From: Mycolicibacterium psychrotolerans
GTDB lineage: Bacteria; Actinomycetota; Actinomycetes; Mycobacteriales; Mycobacteriaceae
Reading direction: 5' to 3'
DNA: 64,000 bases
Assembly: GCF_010729305.1 (NCBI RefSeq)
Contig: NZ_AP022574.1
Location: forward strand, 4,898,001 to 4,962,000
Below the pieces are notes generated by a model. The model did no database searches and was not told the origin of the DNA. It worked only from the letters and a program-made list of their open reading frames with translations. How positions within the stretch are numbered: position 1 is the stretch's first letter; each line of letters begins with the position of its first letter. The position numbers and the translations under genes were made by a program. Positions 15,697-24,341 of the stretch are shown here, one piece after another.

Positions 15697-17205
15697 ATGA
15701 CACAGACGAGCACACCAGGCAGCCCCGCTGACGACTTCTATTCCTTCCACGATCACGACGACGCCGCGCACCTGCACGCGCTCGGCTACAAGTCGGAGTT
15801 CAAGAGGGACATGAGCCCGTGGGCGAACTTCTCGCTCGGTTTCACCTACCTGTCCCCCGTCGTCGGGGTGTACACCTTGTTCGCCTTCGCGCTCGCCACC
15901 GGCGGTCCGCCGATGATCTGGAGCTTCCTGATCGTCGGTCTGGGGCAGTTGCTGGTCGCCTTCACCTTCAGCGAGATCGTCGCGCAGTTTCCAGTCGCCG
16001 GCGGGGTCTATCCGTGGGCGCGACGGTTGTGGGGACGTCGATACGCCTGGATGACCGGCTGGGTGTACATGGTGGCGCTACTGGTCACCATCGCGTCAGT
16101 GGTCTACGGCGCGGGGCCCTACATCGCGGCCACGCTCGGCATCGACGCCACGGTGAACAACACCATCGGCTTCGCCCTCGCGCTGCTCATGCTGGCGACG
16201 GTCATCAACTTCATGGGCACGAAAGTCCTTGCCAAGGCAGCGATCATCGGCTTCACCGCCGAGCTCGTCGGCGCCCTGGTCGTCGGGGTGTGGCTGCTGG
16301 TCGGACACCGGCACCACAATCTCGGCGTGCTCTTCGACAGCTTCGGCGCCGGCGGCGACGGCACCTACCTGTGGGCGTTCGCGGCCGCGGCACTGATCGG
16401 CATCTATCAGTACTACGGCTTCGAGGCGTGCGGCGACGTCGCCGAGGAGGTGCCCGATCCTGGCCGGCTCATCCCGAAGGCGATGCGCCGCACCATCTAC
16501 GTCGGTGGCGCCGCAGCGACATTCGTCTGCCTGGCCCTGGTGCTGTCCGTCACCGACATCCCGGGCGTCATCTCGGGCGAGAACACCGACCCCGTCAGCT
16601 CCGTGTTGAACGAGGCCTTCGGTCCGGTCGGGTCCAAGGCGATTCTGGCCATCGTGCTGATCTCGTTCCTGTCCTGCGCGATGAGCCTGCAGGCCGCCGC
16701 GAGCCGCCTGGCGTACTCCTACGGTCGCGACGGCATGATCATGGGAAGTGCGCTGCTGAAGAAGTTTTCGGCGACCCGCCACGTGCCGCCGTACGCGCTG
16801 CTCATCGCAGCCGTGGTGCCCGCCGTGATCGTGGTGGGCTCGAAGTTCTCGACAGACGCCATCACCAAGATCATCAGCTTCGCCGCCTTCGGCATCTATC
16901 TCGGGTTCCAGATGGTGGTGCTGGCCGCACTTCGCGCCCGCCTGAAGGGATGGATCCCGAGCGGCAAGTACACGATGGGCAAGTGGGGACTGGCGGTCAA
17001 CGTCGCGGCGCTTCTCTACGGCGTCACCGCCATGGTGAACATGGCGTGGCCGAGGACGCCGGACGCGCCGTGGTACGACAACTGGATCGTCGCGCTGTCG
17101 GCAGCCGTTGTCGTCGGTATCGGCTTGGTGTACATGGTCGTTCATCCGCTGCACGACCGCAGCACCGGCCCCTACGCCGACGCCATCCCCGCCGCGAAAC
17201 CCTGA
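15697..17205 (+). CDS. APC-family amino acid/amine permease
   Basis: A 502-residue APC-superfamily permease with about twelve hydrophobic segments, starting with a soluble ~40-residue N-terminal tail rich in His and Asp. The conserved first membrane helix (SLGFTYLSPVVGVYTLF) and the FTFSEIVAQFPVAGGVYPWARR segment place it among amino acid/polyamine/choline transporters. The ATG is preceded by GGGAGAAGG; the reading frame stays open far upstream, but that part is antisense to pipR and not coding. Divergent from pipR and beside the amine operon, it may import a cyclic amine, polyamine or amino acid. Substrate not readable from sequence. Confidence 0.85.
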   Translation: MTQTSTPGSPADDFYSFHDHDDAAHLHALGYKSEFKRDMSPWANFSLGFTYLSPVVGVYTLFAFALATGGPPMIWSFLIVGLGQLLVAFTFSEIVAQFPVAGGVYPWARRLWGRRYAWMTGWVYMVALLVTIASVVYGAGPYIAATLGIDATVNNTIGFALALLMLATVINFMGTKVLAKAAIIGFTAELVGALVVGVWLLVGHRHHNLGVLFDSFGAGGDGTYLWAFAAAALIGIYQYYGFEACGDVAEEVPDPGRLIPKAMRRTIYVGGAAATFVCLALVLSVTDIPGVISGENTDPVSSVLNEAFGPVGSKAILAIVLISFLSCAMSLQAAASRLAYSYGRDGMIMGSALLKKFSATRHVPPYALLIAAVVPAVIVVGSKFSTDAITKIISFAAFGIYLGFQMVVLAALRARLKGWIPSGKYTMGKWGLAVNVAALLYGVTAMVNMAWPRTPDAPWYDNWIVALSAAVVVGIGLVYMVVHPLHDRSTGPYADAIPAAKP

Positions 17206-17260
17206 CGGAAGGGTTCTCCGGCCCGGTGACAGCGATGGCCGTCGGCGGATTCGTCGCCGA

Positions 17261-18265
17261 TCAGGCGCCGCCTGCCAGCGCGTCGACGATCTCGCTCAAC
17301 GAATCGACCGGGATCGGCCCGGGCTGGTAGAGGCAGATCCGGTCCGACACGCCGGCCACCCGGTCGCGGATGTGCGCGGCCACGTCGGCGGGGGTGCCAC
17401 ACGCGGCGATCGTGTGCAGGACGTCGTCGTCGATCAGCCCGCCCATCGCGGCCCACCGGCCCTGCTTGGACAGCGCGTGCAGTTCCGGTTGCAGGTCCCC
17501 CCAGCCGTGCACGTCGAGCACGGGCCGATAGGCGGGGGTGGAGCCGTAGAACGCCAGAAGCCGCCGGGCCGACGCATGGTCGGGATCGGAATCGGCGACC
17601 GACACGATGATCTCGGGGACGATCGCCAGATCCGCGCGGCCGCGCCCGGCCGCGGCCAGGCCGGCGTCTACGTTGGGCATGGTCACCTCGGTGAGGAAGC
17701 GCTTCGACCCGAACGGCATCACCAGCAGCCCGTCGGCGACCTCGGCGGCCATCCGCGTCAGGCGCGGGCCCAGCGCGCCGACGTAGATCGGAATCGGCGC
17801 GAACTTCTCGCGGGGGCTGAAGGTCGGCGTCATCAGCGTATGCCGGTAGTACTCGCCGCGATAGTCCAACCGCTCCCCTGTGCTCCACGCGGCGAAGATC
17901 GCGCGCAACGCACCGACGAGGTCGCGCATCCGCTCCACCGGGTGCGCGAATTCCGCGCCGAAGCGCTTCTCGATCTGGGTGCGGATCTGCGTGCCCAGAC
18001 CCAGCGTGAAGCGCCCCCCGGAGAGCAGCTGGTGGTCGACGGCCTGGTGGGCCAGGTGGATCGGGTTGCGCGGAAACGCGATCGCGACGTTGGTCATCAG
18101 ATCCAGCCCGCCGACCGTGGCGGCCAGGGTCAGCGGCGAGAACACGTCGTGGGGCCCCTCGAAGGTGAACACCCCGCTCGCGCCCGCGTCGCGCAGGGCC
18201 GTCGCCCGCTCGATCGCGCCGACGGGACCGAACAACGCCGTCATCACCTGCACAAGCGGCGACAT
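17261..18265 (-). CDS. LLM-class F420-dependent oxidoreductase
   Basis: A 334-residue luciferase-like (LLM) TIM-barrel protein. Typical segments are TNVAIAFPRNPIHLAHQA, the GRFTLGLGTQ glycine-rich turn and PIYVGALGP, as in mycobacterial enzymes that use the deazaflavin F420. The start is an ATG giving MSPLVQVMT; no clear ribosome site precedes it, so leaderless translation is possible. The gene converges with the permease and is divergent from the amine oxidase across 61 bases. The substrate is unknown. F420 versus FMN use is inferred from family; the fold alone does not settle it. Confidence 0.8.
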   Translation of the reverse strand: MSPLVQVMTALFGPVGAIERATALRDAGASGVFTFEGPHDVFSPLTLAATVGGLDLMTNVAIAFPRNPIHLAHQAVDHQLLSGGRFTLGLGTQIRTQIEKRFGAEFAHPVERMRDLVGALRAIFAAWSTGERLDYRGEYYRHTLMTPTFSPREKFAPIPIYVGALGPRLTRMAAEVADGLLVMPFGSKRFLTEVTMPNVDAGLAAAGRGRADLAIVPEIIVSVADSDPDHASARRLLAFYGSTPAYRPVLDVHGWGDLQPELHALSKQGRWAAMGGLIDDDVLHTIAACGTPADVAAHIRDRVAGVSDRICLYQPGPIPVDSLSEIVDALAGGA

Positions 18266-18326
18266 TAGCGTGATTTCGGCGTGCAAATCGTCGCTACGCG
18301 TCGACGGACACGCCAGAATCGCTGTC

Positions 18327-19667
18327 ATGGCAGACGTCATCATCGTCGGAGCGGGCTTCGCCGGCCTGTCGGCAGCGCGCGAACTGACCCGCCTCGGACG
18401 TGACGTGCTGGTGCTGGAGGGGCGCGACCGCGTGGGCGGCCGGTCCTTCACCGGCGAGGTCGCCGGCGTGCCCGTCGACCTCGGAGCGACGTTCGTGGGG
18501 CCGACGCAGGATGCCGTGCTGGCGCTGGCCGCCGAGATGGGCTGCGACTCGGTGCCGACGTACGGCCACGGCAAGAACCTGATTCGCTGGCGGGGCCGGG
18601 TGCGCTCCTACCGCAGCACGATCCCACGGTTGTCGATCCTGGAGTTGGTCGACGTGTCACGGATCCAGTGGCGTTTCGAGCGGATCTGCCGCAGGGTTCC
18701 CGTCGCCGATCCGTGGACGTCACCGATCGCCGGGGACCTCGACGCACAAAGCCTCGAGCAGTGGTTGCGTTCGATGCACGCCGGTGCGTCCACCCGCGAC
18801 CTGATGGCGATCATGGCGCGGGTGACGTGGGGGTGTGAGCCCGACGCGGTGTCGATGCTGCATGCCGCGCGCTACGTCAAGGCCGCAGGCGGGCTGGGCC
18901 GCATGCTCGACGTCAAGGGTGGCGCGCAGCAGGACCGTTTCCTCGCCGGCACCCAGCAGATCGCGCGACGGATGGCCGAACACCTCGGTGAGCGAGTGGT
19001 GCTCGGCGCCGCGGTGCAGCGCATCGAGCGCCGGGCCGGCGCACTGACCGTGGTGTCCGGGCGCGGCGAGTTCACCGCGGGTGCCGTCATCGTCGCGGTG
19101 CCGCCCCAGCATCGCGCCGCGATCGCGTTCGATCCGCCGCTGCCCGGGGAGTACGAGGAGCTCGCACGGCACTGGCCGCAGGGTCACCTGAGCAAGGCCT
19201 ATGCCGCCTACGACCGACCGTTCTGGCGCGACGGCGGCTGTTCGGGCGAGGCACTGTCCGACGAGGGCCCGGTGTTCATCACGTTCGACGTCAGCCCCGG
19301 CGACGCGGGCCCCGGCGTGCTGCTCGGTTTCACCGACGCGCGCACGTTCGACCCGTTGCCGCCGGAGAAGCGCCGCGAGACGGCGCTTGCCGGATTCGCC
19401 GCGTTGTTCGGCGATGCCGCATCGACCCCGCTCGACTACCTCGACTACTGCTGGGGCACAGCGGAATTCGCGCCGGGCGGTCCGACTGCCGCGGTTCCGC
19501 CGGGTTCGTGGACGACGTACGGCCGATGGCTGCGGGCTCCGGTCGACGGCATCTTCTGGGCGGGCACCGAGACCTCCGACGTCTGGACGGGATTCCTCGA
19601 CGGTGCGGTGCGCTCAGGCGTGCGCGCTGCCGGGGAGGCGCATCAGGAGCTGACGCGGCGTTCCTGA
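18327..19667 (+). CDS. aofH: Flavin monoamine oxidase (AofH-like)
   Basis: A 446-residue FAD amine oxidase close in length and order to mycobacterial AofH. The N-terminal FAD site is GAGFAG (8-13), followed by the RDRVGGRS motif at about 39-46; the C-terminal FAD contact is WAGTETSDVWTGFLDGAV. No cysteine suited to covalent flavin linkage, as in mammalian MAO, is evident. It would oxidise primary amines to aldehydes with release of ammonia and peroxide. The downstream convergent hydrolase overlaps its end by 25 bases, the same aofH-hpx arrangement as in M. tuberculosis. Being only 1 kb from the amine locus, it might feed amino-aldehydes or amines into it. Confidence 0.85.
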   Translation: MADVIIVGAGFAGLSAARELTRLGRDVLVLEGRDRVGGRSFTGEVAGVPVDLGATFVGPTQDAVLALAAEMGCDSVPTYGHGKNLIRWRGRVRSYRSTIPRLSILELVDVSRIQWRFERICRRVPVADPWTSPIAGDLDAQSLEQWLRSMHAGASTRDLMAIMARVTWGCEPDAVSMLHAARYVKAAGGLGRMLDVKGGAQQDRFLAGTQQIARRMAEHLGERVVLGAAVQRIERRAGALTVVSGRGEFTAGAVIVAVPPQHRAAIAFDPPLPGEYEELARHWPQGHLSKAYAAYDRPFWRDGGCSGEALSDEGPVFITFDVSPGDAGPGVLLGFTDARTFDPLPPEKRRETALAGFAALFGDAASTPLDYLDYCWGTAEFAPGGPTAAVPPGSWTTYGRWLRAPVDGIFWAGTETSDVWTGFLDGAVRSGVRAAGEAHQELTRRS

Positions 19668-20614
19668 GAACCGGCCGTCTCGATCAGCCACCGCAGTTGC
19701 TCGTTGACGTCGTGAGGCCGCTCCAGGATCGCGCAGTGCCCACCGGGCAGTTCGACGAAGCGCGCCAGATTCGGCGCGGTGGCGGCGATGCGTCGTGCCG
19801 AGACCATCGGCAGGAGCCGGTCTTTCGCGCTGCCGATCACCATCGTCGGGACCGTCAGGTTCTTCAGACCGATGTGCTGAGGACCGAGGTGGTCGACCAG
19901 TACCCGCGCCCAGCCGCCCCGCCCCGCGGGGGGCGTTGTGTGGAACAGCTCGAACACGAAGTCGACCACCGCGGCATCGGCGTCGCGACCGACGGCGATC
20001 ATCTGCACGAACCGGCGGCTCGGCCGGTCGACGGCGCGGATCAGCGGTGCACCGCCGAACGTGCGCAGCACCGTGCCCGCCGCGCGGACCCGGGCATCAG
20101 ACAACGATGCCGGCACCGGTAGCAGGTTCACATGGCGCAGCAGGTCACCGGTCGTCGTGTTGATCAGTGCCACCGCGGCGGCGCGCTGCGCGACCCGATC
20201 CGGATGGCGCTCCGCCCAGGAGGTGATGGCGATGCCTCCCATCGAGTGCCCCGCGATGACGGCGCGCTCGCCGGGGGCCAGTGTCGCCTCGAGCACGGCG
20301 TCTAGATCGGCGGCCAGATGGTCGAGGCTGTAGCCGTTCCGGCCGGTCGGGATTCCGCTGCGGCCGTGGCCGCGGTGGTCGAACGCGATCACGCGGTGGT
20401 GCCGGGCCAGGTCGGTGATCTGGTAGGCCCACACCCGCAGCGCGCAGGTGATGCCGTGGGCCAGCACCACCGGGGCGCCGTCCTCGGGACCGAACACCTC
20501 GGTGTGCAGTCGCACCCCGTCGCGTGAGCGCACGTCGACGACACGGCCGTGGGTCAGGCCCTGTGCGGGCGCGAACCCGGCGCTACGCCGTCGAACCCCG
20601 TCACGTGTCGCCAT
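19643..20614 (-). CDS. Alpha/beta hydrolase (Hpx-like)
   Basis: A 323-residue alpha/beta hydrolase. The nucleophile elbow GHSMGG, the oxyanion-hole HG (LAHGITC) and the FDHRGHGRS segment are clear, and a late GGHCAILE supplies the histidine. ATG follows GAGGAG. Position convergent with aofH matches M. tuberculosis Rv3171c, annotated as a non-heme haloperoxidase, although such names usually reflect the fold rather than a tested activity; esterase or C-C hydrolase is equally possible. Upstream is a short gap to a divergent oxidoreductase gene. Confidence 0.78.
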   Translation of the reverse strand: MATRDGVRRRSAGFAPAQGLTHGRVVDVRSRDGVRLHTEVFGPEDGAPVVLAHGITCALRVWAYQITDLARHHRVIAFDHRGHGRSGIPTGRNGYSLDHLAADLDAVLEATLAPGERAVIAGHSMGGIAITSWAERHPDRVAQRAAAVALINTTTGDLLRHVNLLPVPASLSDARVRAAGTVLRTFGGAPLIRAVDRPSRRFVQMIAVGRDADAAVVDFVFELFHTTPPAGRGGWARVLVDHLGPQHIGLKNLTVPTMVIGSAKDRLLPMVSARRIAATAPNLARFVELPGGHCAILERPHDVNEQLRWLIETAGSQERRVSS

Positions 20615-20711
20615 AGCCGCTCCTCGATTGCTGCGCTGCGGATGCCCATGTTGCCGGATTTCGTGACTGTACCGTCGCAGGGCGCGCGCACCGGTGCGGT
20701 TCAATGGTCGG

Positions 20712-21686
20712 ATGCGCGCGATACAGATCTCCAGCCTGGACGGGCCGCAGGCCGCCGAACTCGTCGAGGTCGACGAACCCGCCGCCGGCGACGACACCGT
20801 GCTCGTCGACGTACACGCCGCGGGCGTCGCCTTTCCCGACGCACTGCAGTCCCGTGGGCTCTACCAGTACAAGCCCGAATTGCCCTACAGCCCCGGCGCC
20901 GAGATCGCCGGCGTGGTGCGCAGCGCCCCCGCCGGCGCACACGTGCAACCGGGCGATCGGGTCGCCGGCCTCACGATGCTCTACGGAGCGATGGCCGAAG
21001 TCGTTGCGCTGCAACCGGAAAGGCTGTTCAAGCTGCCGGACTCGGTGTCGTTCGAAGTTGGCGCCGGCCTGTTGTTCAACGACCTGACGGTGCACTTCGC
21101 GTTGCGGACGCGCGGACGGTTGAGCGACGGCGAGACGGTGCTGGTGCACGGCGGCGCCGGCGGAATCGGCACCTCGACGCTGCGCCTGGCTCCCGCATTC
21201 GGCGCGGCCCGCACGATCGCCGTGGTGAGCAGTGACGCCAAGGCCGAGGTGGCGCGCGCCGCCGGCGCGTCGGACGTGATCGCGGCCGACGGGTTCAAGG
21301 ACGCGGTCAAGGAGCTGACCGGCGGGCGCGGCGTCGACATCGTGCTCGACCCGGTCGGCGGGGACCGCTTCACCGATTCGCTGCGCTCGCTCGCACCCGG
21401 TGGCCGGCTGCTCGTGGTGGGATTCACCGGCGGCGAGATCCCGACCGTGAAGGTGAACCGGCTGCTGCTCAACAACGTCGACGCGGTCGGGGTCGGCTGG
21501 GGGGCGTGGACCATGACCCACCCGGGCTACCTTGCCGAGCAGTGGGCCGAGCTCGAACCGTTGCTGGCCTCCGGAGCGGTGCCTGCACCGCAACCCGAGG
21601 TGTACCCGCTGGACCGCGCCGCTGAGGCGATCGCCTCGTTGGAGAACCGGACCGCGCGCGGCAAGGTGGTCGTCGCAGTGCGCTGA
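20712..21686 (+). CDS. fadB4: Zinc-free MDR oxidoreductase (NADPH:quinone reductase type, FadB4-like)
   Basis: A 324-residue medium-chain dehydrogenase/reductase of the quinone oxidoreductase branch. The GroES-like N-terminal half contains the GVAFPDALQSRGLYQ stretch, and the nucleotide fold has HGGAGGIG. No structural zinc cysteines are present. It is strongly reminiscent of mycobacterial FadB4, which is annotated as an NADPH quinone oxidoreductase. The start chosen (MRAIQIS) fits family alignments, with a longer in-frame start only six residues upstream. Reduction of quinones or enoyl-type substrates with NADPH is the family reaction; the physiological role is unknown. Confidence 0.75.
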   Translation: MRAIQISSLDGPQAAELVEVDEPAAGDDTVLVDVHAAGVAFPDALQSRGLYQYKPELPYSPGAEIAGVVRSAPAGAHVQPGDRVAGLTMLYGAMAEVVALQPERLFKLPDSVSFEVGAGLLFNDLTVHFALRTRGRLSDGETVLVHGGAGGIGTSTLRLAPAFGAARTIAVVSSDAKAEVARAAGASDVIAADGFKDAVKELTGGRGVDIVLDPVGGDRFTDSLRSLAPGGRLLVVGFTGGEIPTVKVNRLLLNNVDAVGVGWGAWTMTHPGYLAEQWAELEPLLASGAVPAPQPEVYPLDRAAEAIASLENRTARGKVVVAVR

Positions 21687-21742
21687 CCGGCCATGTCGTA
21701 CGGACTTTGCGCGGTTCTTTGCCCGCTGCGATAGTGGAGAGC

Positions 21743-21889
21743 GTGGCGCCCGCTCCCGCAGGATCCTTCGACGATCCGATGGTTGCTGGATTCCTCGGTT
21801 CCGCGTCGTCCCGGCCCACCGGGCTGATCATCGAGGGCGAGGCCGGCATCGGCAAGACCACGCTGTGGCTGTGGATAATAGGTGTTTGA
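21743..21889 (+). pseudogene. N-terminal remnant of a LuxR-family (LAL) regulator
   Basis: A 48-residue fragment that begins like large ATP-binding LuxR regulators: the short leader, then GEAGIGKTTLW, an intact Walker A. It then runs out of homology within a few residues and stops. A GTG start is assumed. The C-terminal part of the same kind of regulator resumes about 560 bases downstream in the same orientation, so the gene appears to have lost roughly 600 central residues and to carry a foreign gene in their place. Confidence 0.65.
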
Positions 21890-21890
21890 A

Positions 21891-22394
21891 ATGCCGAGTC
21901 CATTCGACGTGACGGCCGGAGCTTCTACGGGAGTTGCCGACGTGATAGCGGCCTTCGGTCAAGAGTCCTACTGGCTGGCCCGACTCGCCTTCGGCGGCGA
22001 CTCAACAACGCTCGACTCGCTGGTCATCGATCCCGCCGGCGGCATAGTTGTTCACACCACTCAGGACCTGCGGCGGGATATGCTGCCGAGCGCGATCGGC
22101 CGAATGCTGCCGGGCAACGCCGCAATCACGAGAACCGAGTCGTGGGAACCCCATGTCGGAGGGAAGGCATACGGAAAGTTCAGGATCGCTGCCCGCGGAG
22201 TGCCCACCACGGGCGCTGGAACGATGTTGCTGCAAACTGTTTCGACTGGTTCGCGGCTACGCGTGGAGGGAACCGTGCAGGTGCGGATTCCTGTGGTGGG
22301 CAGGCAGATCGAGCACTTCGTCGTCGACCTTATCGCCCGCGACGTGCGTCGAATGCAACAGTTCACCGCCGACTGGATTGCCGGCGAGACTTGA
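21891..22394 (+). CDS. DUF2505-family (START/SRPBCC-like) protein
   Basis: A 167-residue protein resembling the actinobacterial DUF2505 family: an opening SPFDVTAG strand, YWLARLAFGGDSTTLDSL, and the repeated beta strands SRLRVEGTVQVRIPVVGRQIEHFVVDLI (quoted in pieces) before a C-terminal helix. These proteins have a lipid-binding SRPBCC-type fold and no known function. It lies exactly between two remnants of a broken LuxR regulator and looks somewhat less GC-rich than its neighbours, which hints at later arrival. An in-frame GTG nine bases earlier is an alternative start. Confidence 0.7.
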   Translation: MPSPFDVTAGASTGVADVIAAFGQESYWLARLAFGGDSTTLDSLVIDPAGGIVVHTTQDLRRDMLPSAIGRMLPGNAAITRTESWEPHVGGKAYGKFRIAARGVPTTGAGTMLLQTVSTGSRLRVEGTVQVRIPVVGRQIEHFVVDLIARDVRRMQQFTADWIAGET

Positions 22395-22449
22395 CACAGT
22401 CTGGTTGGTCCTGGCCACCGCTCCCTGCGGCGAACACGTTAGGCCGTGA

Positions 22450-23364
22450 CCGCGCCGGTCGCGGCGCCGGCCTGCCATCCGCGTTGCGTACCGTCCCGGC
22501 CACCCGAGCCCGCAGGCGACGGGTCCGGCCGCCGCCTTGCAGGAACACCACGGCACGCGCCGCGGATGGAAAGCACACCGCGCTTCCCTGCGCTGGGTGA
22601 TCGCGGCGACGAAGAGCCGCAGCGCTTCTCACATCGCCGACTGGCCCGGCATGACCCTGTGTTTCCTGGAGGAGTCGCTCGGCCACCACCGGGAGGCCTT
22701 GGCCGCCCTGGACGAGTCGTTTCTCTCCGGCCCCGCGCTGTCCACCGAGATCATGTACGCCTGGCACCTGCCGGACGCGATCGAGGCGATGGTCGGGGTC
22801 GGACGATTCGACGAAGCCGACGCCCTCACCAGCCGACTGGAGCGCGACGGCGCGGAGCACGACCGCGCCTGGATGAAAGCCGTTGGCGCACGGTGCCGGG
22901 CCATCCTCCACGCCGCCGCCGGCGACGTCGCTGCCGCCGAGCGGACGGCTCATCGGGCGATGACCGAGCATGCCCAGCTCCCGATGCCGTTCGAACGGGC
23001 CCGAACTCAGCTCGTGCTCGGCCAGCTGCAGCGGCGGCTGCGCCAGAAACAGTCGGCGGCAGCCCATTTCACCGAGGCTCTGCAGACCTTCGAACGGCTC
23101 GGCATCCCGCTGTGGGCACGCCGTGCGCGTGCCGAACTCGCCCGCACCGTGGTCGTACCGAACGACGATGTCACTGCGCTGACGCCCTCCGAGCGGCGCG
23201 TTGCCGAGATGGCCGCCACCGGAGCCACGAACAAGCACATCGCCGCGGCGATGTTCATCAGCGCCAAGACCGTCGAGCACAATCTCACGCGGGTCTATCG
23301 CAAACTGGGCATCAGCTCCCGCACGGAACTCGGTCGGCGGATGGATCGGTCCGCAGACGGTTAG
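22450..23364 (+). pseudogene. C-terminal remnant of a LuxR-family (LAL) regulator
   Basis: An open frame of about 300 codons that begins after a stop and lacks a convincing start. The first ~35 codons are unlike the family; the rest gives TPR-like helices and ends with the LuxR helix-turn-helix (LTPSERRVAEMAATGATNKHIAAAMF in part, then KTVEHNLTRVYRKLGI). The ATPase and middle regions are missing. A separate protein could still be made from an internal start and bind DNA, but with the N-terminal fragment upstream the decay reading is better. Confidence 0.65.
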
Positions 23365-24143
23365 GCGATCCAGTCGGGTTGCGCGCCGACGTCGACGGCG
23401 GAGAAGTCCTTGTGCGCAAGGCCGGCGATCGTGCCGCCGTCCACGACGAACTCCGCACCGGTGGAGTAGCTCGATTCGTCGCTGGCCAGATACACCACCA
23501 GGTTGCTGACCTCCCTGGGCTGCGCGATGCGGCCAAGCGCCGTGGTGAAGATGTCCTCCGGGACCCAGTCCGCCATCGGCGTTTTCACCAGCCCCGGGTG
23601 CACGGAGTTCACCCGGATCCCGAACGGTCCCAGCTCCAGGGCGGTCGACTTCGTCAGCCCGCGCACTGCGAACTTGGTCGCGGTGTAGCCGTGACAGGCC
23701 ACGGTGCCCGCCATGCCTTCGATCGACGAGATGTTGATGATCGACCCGCGTCCCGTGGCTTTCATCGGGCCCGCGGCGGCCCGGATCCCGAGGAACACTC
23801 CCGTCAGGTTGATGTCGAGGATGCGGTGCCACTCCGCCATGTCGTAGTCCTCGATCGTGCCGATGTTGAGGATGCCGGCGTTGTTGACCAGTACATCGAG
23901 GGTCCCGAATGCCTTCACGGCGGTGTCCACCGCCGACTGCCAATCCTCGGGTCTGGTGACGTCGAGGTGGACGTAGCGCGCGTCGTCGCCCAATTCGCTC
24001 ACGACGCGTTCGCCTTCGGCGTCCAGGATGTCGCCGCACACCACCTTGGCCCCGTGGGCCACCATCTCCTTCGCGTGTGAGGCGCCCATCCCGCGCGCCC
24101 CGCCGCTGATGAGCGCGACCTTGCCGGCCAGCCGTGCTGTCAT
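23361..24143 (-). CDS. fabG3: Short-chain dehydrogenase, FabG3-like (20-beta-hydroxysteroid dehydrogenase type)
   Basis: A 260-residue classical SDR, the same length as mycobacterial FabG3 (Rv2002) and very similar throughout. Cofactor motif GGARGMG, structural NNAG, catalytic serine in NISSIEG and the Y-x3-K pair in GYTATKFAV are intact. FabG3 of M. tuberculosis reduces steroid ketones with NADH. The ATG is preceded by AGGAGGAACC, a strong ribosome site. It is divergent from another SDR across about 200 bases and ends against the LuxR remnant with a four-base overlap. Confidence 0.85.
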   Translation of the reverse strand: MTARLAGKVALISGGARGMGASHAKEMVAHGAKVVCGDILDAEGERVVSELGDDARYVHLDVTRPEDWQSAVDTAVKAFGTLDVLVNNAGILNIGTIEDYDMAEWHRILDINLTGVFLGIRAAAGPMKATGRGSIINISSIEGMAGTVACHGYTATKFAVRGLTKSTALELGPFGIRVNSVHPGLVKTPMADWVPEDIFTTALGRIAQPREVSNLVVYLASDESSYSTGAEFVVDGGTIAGLAHKDFSAVDVGAQPDWIA

Positions 24144-24341
24144 GGTTCCTCCTGCGTTGGCGCCGTGGTGAATTCGTCGTCGTCGGGATCCGGGTGGTGC
24201 GGCTCTGGGGACCGCCGACATGGCCACACCATACAGATGAGCGCAGGTGCATGGTCAGGATTCGGTGTGGTCGTCGCGCGCCTCACCGCGCGCTGAGCGA
24301 AGACGAGCGTGGTGAATCACGACTTGGGCGATACTGTGCCG

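Noticed and set aside
17206..17260. Possible terminator between the permease and the F420-type gene
   Set aside because: GC-rich imperfect dyads without a clear stem or T-run; not distinguishable from background.
24144..24341. Possible DosR box (CTGGGGACCGCCG) between the two SDR genes
   Set aside because: Only the GGGAC core matches; the second half is absent, so it is expected by chance at this GC content.
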